From NCBI GenBank assembly GCA_013360985.1, contig JABWAM010000084.1, forward strand, positions 1 to 9,142: 9,142 nt of DNA, written 5' to 3'. Made by a program: the position numbers and the translations under genes. Positions within the stretch are counted from its first letter, which is position 1. Each line of letters starts with the position of its first letter. Shown in pieces: positions 1-4,734 of the stretch. The notes below the pieces were generated by a model. That model worked only from the letters and a program-made list of their open reading frames with translations. It ran no database searches and was not told the DNA's origin. The stretch is from Verrucomicrobiia bacterium (GTDB taxonomy: Bacteria > Verrucomicrobiota > Verrucomicrobiia > JABWAM01).

Positions 1-236
1 AGGCGCACCTTCACGGGCTGGCCGGCGGCCGCGCCGAGCGCCTCTTCGATCAGCCCGCGATGATTGTCCTCCAGCCAGATCCGATGAAACTGGCAGGGCG
101 CCTCGAGAATCAGAACGTCGTTCTCCTTGCGGAGGGGGCGCACCGGCTCGAACCACCGTTTCCAAGTGGCTTCGCCCGTGAGCTTTCGGAGCCGCTCCGC
201 GGCCTGCCCCCACAACTCTGTCGCGGCAGCAATCAT
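1..236 (-). CDS. dnaA: Chromosomal replication initiator DnaA, N-terminal part (cut by window edge)
   Basis: Reading the minus strand from an ATG at 236 gives 78 codons of open frame up to the left edge. The peptide begins MIAAATELWGQAAERLRKL and continues with TWKRWFEPVRPL, LILEAPCQFHRIWLEDNH and GQPVKVRL. This is the order and spacing of DnaA domain I, which starts the initiator protein and mediates self-association and helicase loading. The AAA+ ATPase and the DNA-binding domain IV lie beyond the left edge. The start is well fixed: an in-frame TAA lies only two codons upstream (243-245) and the family's conserved LW...A/L...RL begins about eight residues in. No good Shine-Dalgarno is seen; the bases before the start are a DnaA-box-like 9-mer. 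The upstream gap has origin-like features, an arrangement common in bacteria. Recognition is from family knowledge of a short segment, but several conserved positions agree. Confidence 0.9.
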   Translation of the reverse strand, partial: MIAAATELWGQAAERLRKLTGEATWKRWFEPVRPLRKENDVLILEAPCQFHRIWLEDNHRGLIEEALGAAAGQPVKVR

Positions 237-242
237 CGCGAG

Positions 243-251
243 TTATTCACA
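243..251 (+). promoter_or_regulatory. DnaA box next to the dnaA start codon
   Basis: TTATTCACA differs from the strongest DnaA box (TTATCCACA) at one degenerate position. It ends 6 bases before the dnaA ATG (read on the minus strand), so bound DnaA would cover the start of its own gene or message template. Autoregulation is an inference from position. Confidence 0.65.
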
Positions 252-278
252 GGGGAAAACCCCCTCTTCGGAAAGGGG
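252..278 (-). promoter_or_regulatory. Alternative hairpins in the dnaA leader
   Basis: On the plus strand a G4 run (252-255), a C5 run (260-264) and a second G4 run (275-278) follow one another. The C run can pair with either G run: 252-255 with 260-263 (loop AAAA), or 261-264 with 275-278 (10-base loop). In the dnaA transcript the two hairpins would exclude each other about 15-40 bases before the start codon. Each stem is only four G-C pairs, plus one A-T pair in the second. Whether the leader is transcribed is not known, as no promoter is evident. Confidence 0.3.
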
Positions 279-530
279 AAAAATGCGAGATCCCCGACCG
301 ATTCCCGCACGGCGTGCGTCGAACGGTCGCGACGCTCCGCGCGCGCCGCGCGATGACTTCTTCGGATTTCTTGCGCAAGTGCTTCTCCCTCTGAAAGTTG
401 CCGTGAATTTCGCAAAAATCGGTCTTCACGGCTTCGGGGGAGGACGAAGCTCCGCCTCGCGCGGGTCTGCCGAGAAGCTTCCGGCTCAACGGCTTGGACG
501 CCAGCGCCGAGAGAGGAGTGATGGGGTGAG

Positions 531-550
531 TTGTTCACAAGTTATTCACA
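531..550 (+). promoter_or_regulatory. Tandem pair of DnaA boxes
   Basis: TTGTTCACA (531-539) and TTATTCACA (542-550) stand in direct orientation with two bases between them, so their starts are 11 bases apart, about one helical turn. This puts two DnaA monomers on the same face of the DNA. Both fit TTRTNCACA. Such close pairs are typical of origins and of DnaA-regulated promoters. Confidence 0.65.
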
Positions 551-576
551 GCGCCTCGGTGAACCCTTGTCGCGAC

Positions 577-613
577 CGCGCGCGGCGCGGAGTTTAGATT
601 CGCGCGCGGCGCG
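577..613 (+). repeat. 13-base direct repeat in CGCG-rich DNA
   Basis: The 13-mer CGCGCGCGGCGCG occurs exactly at 577-589 and 601-613, start to start 24 bases. A partial inverted copy (CGCGCCGCGCG) is at 342-352. Each region is also near a GTCGCGAC palindrome (326-333 and 569-576). The repeat is low in complexity, so it may simply reflect local base composition. Confidence 0.4.
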
Positions 614-840
614 TGCAAGCGTTTTCCGGAATTATTTTTTTCGCGCGAATTCTCCGAGCGAAGACGCGCGCAATCGTCCGCGCGCGCGCGCCAGGCGACT
701 CCGAAAAATCGCGATCGCCCGCGGAAGATTGACCTCTCTCTCTCGTGGAAGCGCGCGGGAGGGCGACTCGAAGACATGCCCTTGTTCGATAACGCATCCG
801 GAAAAAAAGGCACGGAGAAAATCGCGTCGGCGCTTTTTGT

Positions 841-869
841 TTGCGTCGCCGCGGGCTCCGGGCTAGCCT
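841..869 (+). promoter_or_regulatory. Weak promoter candidate for ffs
   Basis: TTGCGT (841-846) and TAGCCT (864-869) are spaced 17 bases apart and would start transcription near 875, which agrees with the 5' end of the predicted SRP RNA helix at 873. Each hexamer matches only three of six sigma-70 consensus positions, so the support is mostly the position. Confidence 0.3.
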
Positions 870-872
870 GCC

Positions 873-988
873 GCGCGTTGGAATACCGCCGGGCGCCGCG
901 GAGTGGAAGCTGACTCAACCCGCCAGGGTCGGAAGACAGCAACGGTCGTCTGCCTTTCATGGCCGCGGTGGCTCGGCGTCCAACGCGC
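873..988 (+). ncRNA. ffs: Signal recognition particle RNA, small bacterial type
   Basis: This RNA pairs with Ffh to form the particle that brings ribosomes making membrane proteins to the inner membrane. The most conserved SRP element is present at about 918-943: the core AACCCGCCAGG, then GTC-GGAA-GAC (a GGAA tetraloop on a three-pair stem), then AGCAACGG. In this arrangement CAGG faces AGCA as the symmetric internal loop, and CCG pairs with CGG below it. The ends close with a perfect ten-pair helix, GCGCGTTGGA (873-882) with TCCAACGCGC (979-988). The 3' arm carries CGCGGTGGCTCGG, like the GGTGGCT stretch seen in many small SRP RNAs. The predicted length is about 116 nt, close to the 4.5S RNA of Escherichia coli (114 nt). 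The exact ends are inferred from the helix and may be off by a few bases. Confidence 0.88.
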
Positions 989-1007
989 CCGTAGAATCCC
1001 ACGGGCG
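986..1007 (+). other. Hairpin between ffs and the tRNA gene
   Basis: CGCCCGT (986-992) and ACGGGCG (1001-1007) form a perfect seven-pair stem with an 8-base loop. No T run follows, so it is not a standard intrinsic terminator. Its left arm shares bases 986-988 with the terminal helix of the SRP RNA, so the two structures compete slightly. It could be a processing signal in a joint ffs-tRNA transcript or a weak terminator. Confidence 0.4.
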
Positions 1008-1019
1008 AAGAGATGGATC

Positions 1020-1095
1020 GGGGGCATAGCTCAGTTGGTAGAGCGTCTCGTTCGCAATGAGAAGGTCAGGGGTTCGAATCCCCTTGCCTCCACCA
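1020..1095 (+). tRNA. tRNA-Ala, anticodon CGC
   Basis: A complete 76-base cloverleaf can be drawn. The acceptor stem GGGGGCA (1020-1026) pairs with TGCCTCC (1085-1091) and includes a G3-U70 wobble, the classic alanine identity element. The D arm is GCTC/GAGC, the anticodon stem TCTCG/TGAGA has one G-U pair, and the T arm is AGGGG-TTCGAAT-CCCCT. The anticodon loop is TTCGCAA, giving CGC, which reads GCG codons. The discriminator base is A, and CCA is encoded at 1093-1095. A dedicated CGC alanine tRNA suits a genome rich in GCG. The gene lies 31 bases after ffs in the same orientation, and its 3' end faces the restriction-modification genes. Confidence 0.97.
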
Positions 1096-1374
1096 TCCTT
1101 CGTTTGCTCGGCGCCCGATAACGCGTCCCAGCATGGCCAGGGATGGAGATGGATTGGGGTGAACAGAAACGGGCTCAGAATTGACCCAAATCCACGGATC
1201 CGCCCCATTTTTCGAGAGCAACCCTCCTCATCATCCATCGAGGACCGGGCGAGTGAGGCGCGTCGAGATTCCGGACTCCCCACAAGAAGGATGCGGCGGC
1301 TCGGCCGACGGCCTCGCCCTCCCTTTCCGCATTCCGTGTTTGAGGAAAATCCGCTCGATCGCGAAGCGAGGGAG

Positions 1375-1395
1375 GGCGCCGCCGGCGGCGGCGCC
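1375..1395. repeat. Perfect G+C hairpin
   Basis: GGCGCCGCC (1375-1383) and GGCGGCGCC (1387-1395) are perfect reverse complements with a 3-base GGC loop. All nine pairs are G-C. No T run follows on either strand, so it is not a standard terminator. It lies about 150 bases before the methyltransferase start, just upstream of the -10-like TAAAAT. Confidence 0.6.
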
Positions 1396-1439
1396 GCAGC
1401 AGCGGCTTAAGTCTAAAATGTTGCGAGAGCATCGGATGT

Positions 1440-1453
1440 TCCTCGACCGAGGA
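1440..1453. promoter_or_regulatory. Short dyad upstream of the methyltransferase gene, possible operator
   Basis: TCCTCG and CGAGGA are reverse complements separated by AC, about 20 bases after the TAAAAT -10 candidate. A repressor, for instance the methyltransferase itself, could bind here. A six-base dyad is expected by chance a few times in a window this size. Confidence 0.2.
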
Positions 1454-1532
1454 TGGACTCCCCCCATGTCATACGCGGGGATTTGGGAATTGAACATCAG
1501 GATTGCGGCAATGGCGTTGGCGGGTACACTGC

Positions 1533-1537
1533 GGAAG
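1533..1537 (+). promoter_or_regulatory. Ribosome binding site deciding the methyltransferase start
   Basis: GGAAG lies 7 bases before the ATG at 1545. The longer frame opens with a TTG at 1503 that has no such signal, and the ATG at 1557 is too far from it. This favours 1545 as the start. Confidence 0.55.
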
Positions 1538-1544
1538 CGCAATC

Positions 1545-3071
1545 ATGGGTTCACACATGATACATCTTGGGAAGGAGATCGAGGAAGCCGCAGGGAAGAC
1601 GGCGACGACTGTTGTGGATCTGCAGGCCAAACGGCACGAACTGGGGCAGTTCTTGACTCCACCTCCGGTGGCTCAATTCATGGCGTCCCTTTTCGTAACA
1701 CAATGGCGGGAGGTGGAGCTTCTGGATGCTGGGGCTGGCGCCGGCGCTCTGACGCAAGCGCTCGTCCACCGGCTCTGCGGTGAGCGTCGCAAGCCAAAGA
1801 GAATCGCCGTTACCGCCTTTGAACTCGACGCCTCATTGATCGAACCCTTGCAGTCATCTCTGGCCGACTGTCAGCGGCGCTGCGAGGCTGCGGGCATTGT
1901 TTTCTCAAGCATCGTGCGCAACGAGAATTTCATCAATGCCGCTGTTTCTGTCGTAAGGGATGAGTTGTTTGCGCCTGCTTTTCCATTGTTCAACATCGCA
2001 ATCGTCAATCCTCCTTATCGGAAGATCAGGAGCGATTCGCCAGAGCGTTTGCTGCTCCGATCGGCCAACATTGAATCAAGCAATCTCTATGCGGGATTCG
2101 TAGCCCTCATCACAAGGTTGATGGTCAAGGGAGGCGAATTGGTCGCCATCACGCCGCGCAGCTTCTGCAATGGGCCATACTTCAGGCTGTTCCGTTCGGA
2201 TTTTTTAGATGCCATGTCCATCCAAAGACTTCATGTTTTTGAATCCCGCTCCGCGGCCTTCATCGAAGATGAGGTGTTGCAGGAAAACGTGATTGTTCAC
2301 GCCGTGAAGAATGGGCAAAAACCAAAGCGCGTTGTCATCTCAACCAGCAGTGGCGCGCCCGGTGGCGCCATCAGCGAAAGTGAAGTCGCCTACACCGATG
2401 TCGTTTCTCCCGATGACCCCGAAAGGTTCGTCCATCTGACGTTCGGCAATGGGCATACGGATGCGAAGGCCGCCATGCAAAGGCTCCCCTCGAGCCTGGC
2501 CGATTTAGGCCTTTCGGTATCCACGGGCCGGATTGTGGATTTTCGCGCCGCGAGTTATCTGCGACGGATACCCGGTGAAGACACCGCTCCCCTCATCTAC
2601 CCGTGTCACTTCAATGGCGGTTTCGTTCGTTGGCCCAAAGAGAATTGCAAGAAACACAATGCGATTGTGTGCAATGAGAAGACACGGGAACTGCTGGTTC
2701 CCGCCGGTATTTACGTTCTGGTCAAACGGTTCACCGCCAAGGAGGAACGGCGTCGCCTGATGGCCTCTATCTACGATCCGAAGCACATTCATTCGTTGCT
2801 GGTGGGCTTCGAAAACCATTTGAACTACTTCCATATCGAAGGACACGGAATGTCCATGAATTTGGCGAAGGGACTGACCGCGTTCCTCAATTCGACGATC
2901 GTTGACCTGTACTTCCGGCAGTTCAGTGGGCACACCCAGGTCAACGCGACGGATTTGCGCTCACTCAGTTATCCGTCAACCATCGTGCTGGAGCGATTTG
3001 GAGAAACGATAGACGATCCCGGCATGCCCCAAGAGACATTGGACGATTTGGTTGAGAAGGAGATGTTCTGA
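1545..3071 (+). CDS. Type II N6-adenine DNA methyltransferase, PstI/BsuBI family
   Basis: The 508-residue enzyme transfers a methyl group from S-adenosylmethionine to adenine in the recognition sequence and so protects host DNA from the partner nuclease. Motif X is GQFLTPP (residues 34-40), motif I, which binds the cofactor, is LLDAGAGAGAL (59-69), an acidic FELDA follows (92-96), and the catalytic motif IV is NPPY (155-158). This order is that of gamma-class N6-adenine methyltransferases. The C-terminal half should hold the target recognition region. The length fits the PstI and BsuBI methylases, which are about 500 residues. The ATG at 1545 was chosen because of a GGAAG 7 bases before it; a TTG at 1503 would add 14 residues without a ribosome site. 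The gene is followed at once by its nuclease gene. Base composition is poorer in G+C than the efflux genes, suggesting transfer. Target CTGCAG is inferred from the nuclease family. Confidence 0.93.
   Translation: MGSHMIHLGKEIEEAAGKTATTVVDLQAKRHELGQFLTPPPVAQFMASLFVTQWREVELLDAGAGAGALTQALVHRLCGERRKPKRIAVTAFELDASLIEPLQSSLADCQRRCEAAGIVFSSIVRNENFINAAVSVVRDELFAPAFPLFNIAIVNPPYRKIRSDSPERLLLRSANIESSNLYAGFVALITRLMVKGGELVAITPRSFCNGPYFRLFRSDFLDAMSIQRLHVFESRSAAFIEDEVLQENVIVHAVKNGQKPKRVVISTSSGAPGGAISESEVAYTDVVSPDDPERFVHLTFGNGHTDAKAAMQRLPSSLADLGLSVSTGRIVDFRAASYLRRIPGEDTAPLIYPCHFNGGFVRWPKENCKKHNAIVCNEKTRELLVPAGIYVLVKRFTAKEERRRLMASIYDPKHIHSLLVGFENHLNYFHIEGHGMSMNLAKGLTAFLNSTIVDLYFRQFSGHTQVNATDLRSLSYPSTIVLERFGETIDDPGMPQETLDDLVEKEMF
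3057..3062 (+). promoter_or_regulatory. Strong ribosome binding site of the nuclease gene
   Basis: AAGGAG inside the last codons of the methyltransferase gene is 8 bases before the nuclease ATG at 3071. With the TGATG stop/start overlap it suggests coupled translation plus independent initiation. Confidence 0.7.
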
Positions 3072-4063
3072 TGGCGGATAAATCAAGCGTTGGACGAGTT
3101 GCATCGTGCAGGCAAAAACTGGCTGAGGCCATGAACGCGCTGCAAGCCCTGGGGTTTGGAGAAAGGCAACGCAACCCGGTTGCGGGATATACCCTGCTCG
3201 CGTTGCTCGACTTGAAACCGTTACAAGCCTGGAGCGAAGCCACGGCGCCATTGCGCGGCATCACCCCCATCATCGAATTTGTAAGCGAGGCTTACGGAAG
3301 ACGGTATGCGCCGAATACCCGGGAAACGATCCGAGATGAAGCCATAAAATACTTCCTTGAAGCGGGAATGCTCATCCGGAATCCAGACGATCCCGGCCGC
3401 CCAGTGAACAGTGGAAAAACAGTGTATCGTGTTGAATCGGACGCCCTGAAATTGTTCCGGCGCTTCGGGGCCGTGGAGTGGACGCCAACGTTGAAGGCTT
3501 ACTTAAAAAAACGGTCCCGCATTCGTCGCGAATTGTCGCGAGAACGGAAACTGGCTCGCATTCCCGTAACGTTTCCAGACGGCAAAAAAATTACCATTTC
3601 TCCGGGCGGTCAAAATCCGCTAATCAAGACCGTTCTTGAGGATTTTTGCCGGCGATTCGCTCCAGGGGGCACGGTCATTTATATCGGTGATGCCGAAGAC
3701 AAATTCCTCCATTTTGAGAAGGGGTATCTGAGGGATCTCGGCGTCTCAGTTTCCGCTCCTTCAAAGATGCCTGACGTGGTGGTTCATGACCCACGGCGGA
3801 ACTGGTTGTTGTTGATCGAAGCAGTGTCCAGCGCGGGTCCTGTGGATGGCAAGAGGAGAAAAGAGTTGAAGGAGCTTTTCGACGGATGCAAAGCAGGGCT
3901 GGTTTTTGTCACGGCATTTCTAACGCGGGAGAAGATGCGGATTTTTCTACCGCAAATCTCGTGGGAGAGCGAGGTATGGATTGCCGACAATCCCGAGCAC
4001 CTGATTCATTTCGATGGCGAGCGTTTTCTTGGCCCGTACCCTGATGTTCAGCCATCCTCTTGA
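3071..4063 (+). CDS. Type II restriction endonuclease, PstI/BsuBI family (probable CTGCAG cutter)
   Basis: This 330-residue protein should cut unmethylated double-stranded DNA, most likely at CTGCAG, the site of PstI and BsuBI. The length fits those enzymes (a little over 300 residues). Residues 1-135 form a helical region resembling the winged-helix N-terminal domain of the family. The C-terminal nuclease domain shows the family blocks QNPLIKTVLEDF (181-192), RFAPGGTVIYIGDAEDK (195-211), KMPDVVVHD (232-240), NWLLLIEAVSSAGPV (244-258), LVFVTAF (277-283) and EVWIADNPEHLIHFDGERFLGPY near the end. P234-D235 and E250 fit the acidic part of a PD-(D/E)xK-like active site; K261 may take part. The start codon overlaps the methyltransferase stop by one base (TGATG). 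Methylase first, nuclease second helps keep protection ahead of cutting. The frame is intact, so the system is probably active. The exact recognition site is inferred. Confidence 0.93.
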   Translation: MADKSSVGRVASCRQKLAEAMNALQALGFGERQRNPVAGYTLLALLDLKPLQAWSEATAPLRGITPIIEFVSEAYGRRYAPNTRETIRDEAIKYFLEAGMLIRNPDDPGRPVNSGKTVYRVESDALKLFRRFGAVEWTPTLKAYLKKRSRIRRELSRERKLARIPVTFPDGKKITISPGGQNPLIKTVLEDFCRRFAPGGTVIYIGDAEDKFLHFEKGYLRDLGVSVSAPSKMPDVVVHDPRRNWLLLIEAVSSAGPVDGKRRKELKELFDGCKAGLVFVTAFLTREKMRIFLPQISWESEVWIADNPEHLIHFDGERFLGPYPDVQPSS

Positions 4064-4157
4064 AGCTCGGCACACGGCCAGCGAACTCACTTCGCTGCTG
4101 CAGCGGTAGAACTCTTTCCAGATACGATTCAGAAATTTCCTTCCAAAAGCGGATTTC

Positions 4158-4196
4158 GGGAGATCTGGCGCGAGAGATCATCGAACGCGATCTCCC
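4158..4196. repeat. Inverted repeat in the convergent gap
   Basis: GGGAGATC (4158-4165) and GATCTCCC (4189-4196) are perfect reverse complements. A third, shorter copy GAGATC (4174-4179) inside the loop can pair with the same right arm. Outer arms CGGAT (4150-4154) and ATCCG (4209-4213) could lengthen the stem with an internal loop. It may serve as a two-way terminator or mRNA end structure. Confidence 0.45.
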
Positions 4197-4239
4197 TTCG
4201 GAAAAGCGATCCGTCTCGATCTTTTTCCCGTGAAGGCTG

Positions 4240-4261
4240 CGCGCGCCCTCGTCGGCGCGCG
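4240..4261. repeat. G+C hairpin downstream of the efflux operon
   Basis: CGCGCGCC (4240-4247) and GGCGCGCG (4254-4261) form a perfect eight-pair stem with loop CTCGTC. A GTCGCGAC palindrome (4266-4273) follows. For the minus-strand operon it lies about 105 bases after the last stop codon, but no T run follows in that direction, so termination here is uncertain. Confidence 0.45.
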
Positions 4262-4365
4262 TCGCGTCGCGACCGATTCGGAGACGTTCCTGTTTTCAAC
4301 GGAACCCGATGGGCGTCCCGCGCGAAGGACGGAGGCTCTCCCGAAGGATGCGCGGTCGTTCCCGC

Positions 4366-4734
4366 CTACGGTTTGGCGGCGGACGCGGCCGAAGCTTTCG
4401 CCGCCGCGTCGATTTTCTTGAAATATTTTTCGGGATCCTTGTTGAACTCCTTGAGGCAGCCTTTGCAGCAGAAACGCACGAGGCGCATCTCCTCTTTGCC
4501 GTTCACCCGTTGCGAAACGAGGTGATCGAACGGTTTGCCCATCGCATTCAGCTTGTCGCCGGAGACGACGCAGACCTCGAGGGGATAGCTTTTCCGGAGA
4601 GCCGCCAGTTTCTCCTGTTCCGCCGCGGAGAGCGACGCGGCGGCGGGTGCGGAGCGCGGTTCCTGCGCGGTCACGGTCAGGGTTGCGGTCAGGATGAAGC
4701 CCCAAAGGGCGAGGAGGTTCCAGGAGGATTTCAT
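4366..4734 (-). CDS. Exported small YHS/TRASH-like cysteine-rich protein linked to CusBA
   Basis: The protein has 122 residues. Residues 1-23 form a signal peptide: MKSS, a hydrophobic stretch WNLLALWGFILTATLTV, then a likely cut after VTA. An alanine-rich linker leads to the core: YPLEVCVVSGDKL (50-62), GKPFDHLV, then VRFCCKGCLKEFNKDPEKY (86-104), and the tail is an Ala/Lys-rich stretch. C55 and C89/C90/C93, with M65, H71 and M83, are candidate metal ligands. FCxxGC...F..DPEKY is the signature end of YHS/TRASH-type metal-binding domains. The start ATG overlaps the cusA stop (ATGA, 4 bases) and no clear ribosome site is present, so translation is probably coupled to cusA. Context suggests a periplasmic copper or silver carrier or sensor; in Escherichia coli the chaperone CusF fills this niche but has an unrelated fold. 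No function is proven for this type. The coding frame is certain, the role is inferred. Confidence 0.85.
   Translation of the reverse strand: MKSSWNLLALWGFILTATLTVTAQEPRSAPAAASLSAAEQEKLAALRKSYPLEVCVVSGDKLNAMGKPFDHLVSQRVNGKEEMRLVRFCCKGCLKEFNKDPEKYFKKIDAAAKASAASAAKP

Larger units (their letters stand above)
237..840. other. Candidate chromosomal replication origin (oriC), non-coding
   Basis: About 600 bases without a convincing gene lie between dnaA and the SRP RNA gene. Open frames here are arginine-rich and biased by CGCG repeats, and look spurious. Three 9-mers fit the DnaA-box consensus TTRTNCACA: 243-251, 531-539 and 542-550, all reading on the plus strand. An A+T-rich patch, including AATTATTTTTTT, lies at 629-640, about 80 bases from the paired boxes, and could be an unwinding site. 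An inverted repeat CCGTGAA/TTCACGG sits at 401-407/425-431. The G+C-rich flanks carry many CGCG runs, including a (CG)6 tract at 679-690. Position next to dnaA plus clustered boxes supports oriC, but three boxes are fewer than in many known origins, and only a skew analysis of the whole chromosome would settle it. Confidence 0.6.
1096..1544. other. 449-base spacer between tRNA-Ala and the methyltransferase gene
   Basis: I find no convincing gene here. The frames that cross it lack recognisable motifs, and the plus-strand frame starting at 1181 runs on into the methyltransferase gene in the wrong phase. Visible structure: an imperfect stem TGGATTGGG (1150-1158) with CCCAAATCCA (1185-1194), the palindrome CGGATCCG (1195-1202) and a T5 run (1208-1212), which together may end transcription from the tRNA; a strong hairpin at 1375-1395; a lone -10-like TAAAAT at 1414-1419 without a good -35; and a short dyad at 1440-1453. 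The 3' part probably holds the methyltransferase promoter. Confidence 0.5.
4064..4365. other. 302-base gap between convergent genes
   Basis: The nuclease gene ends at 4063 and the minus-strand efflux operon at 4366. No gene is visible in the gap; open frames here are arginine-rich shadows. It contains one CTGCAG (4098-4103) inside a small stem CGCTG/CAGCG (4093-4105), an inverted repeat at 4158-4196 and an eight-pair G+C hairpin at 4240-4261. Neither of the larger stems is followed by a T run in a direction that would make it a textbook terminator for either operon. Confidence 0.6.

Noticed and set aside
531..866. Arginine-rich plus-strand frame in the origin region
   Set aside because: The composition follows CGCG repeats, there is no ribosome site and no recognisable motif, and it overlaps DnaA boxes.
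1069..1095. tRNA 3' end as an integration site with a duplicated copy downstream of the restriction genes
   Set aside because: I looked for a second copy of the T-arm and acceptor end to the right of the tRNA and found none in the window, so a tRNA-targeted island is not supported directly.
787..1128. Near-identical CGATAACGC(A/G)TCC at 787-799 and 1116-1128 flanking the ffs-tRNA block, considered as attachment-site repeats
   Set aside because: A 12 of 13 match is expected by chance many times over in a window this size, the repeats do not include the tRNA end, and no integrase gene is present.
957..1283. Minus-strand open frame of 108 codons across the tRNA gene
   Set aside because: Its middle part (GIRTPDLLIANETLYQLSYA) is the well-known false translation of the strand opposite a tRNA. 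The tRNA call explains it fully.
1503..1544. TTG at 1503 as start of the methyltransferase
   Set aside because: It would add 14 residues of poor family likeness and lacks a ribosome site, while the ATG at 1545 has GGAAG 7 bases upstream.
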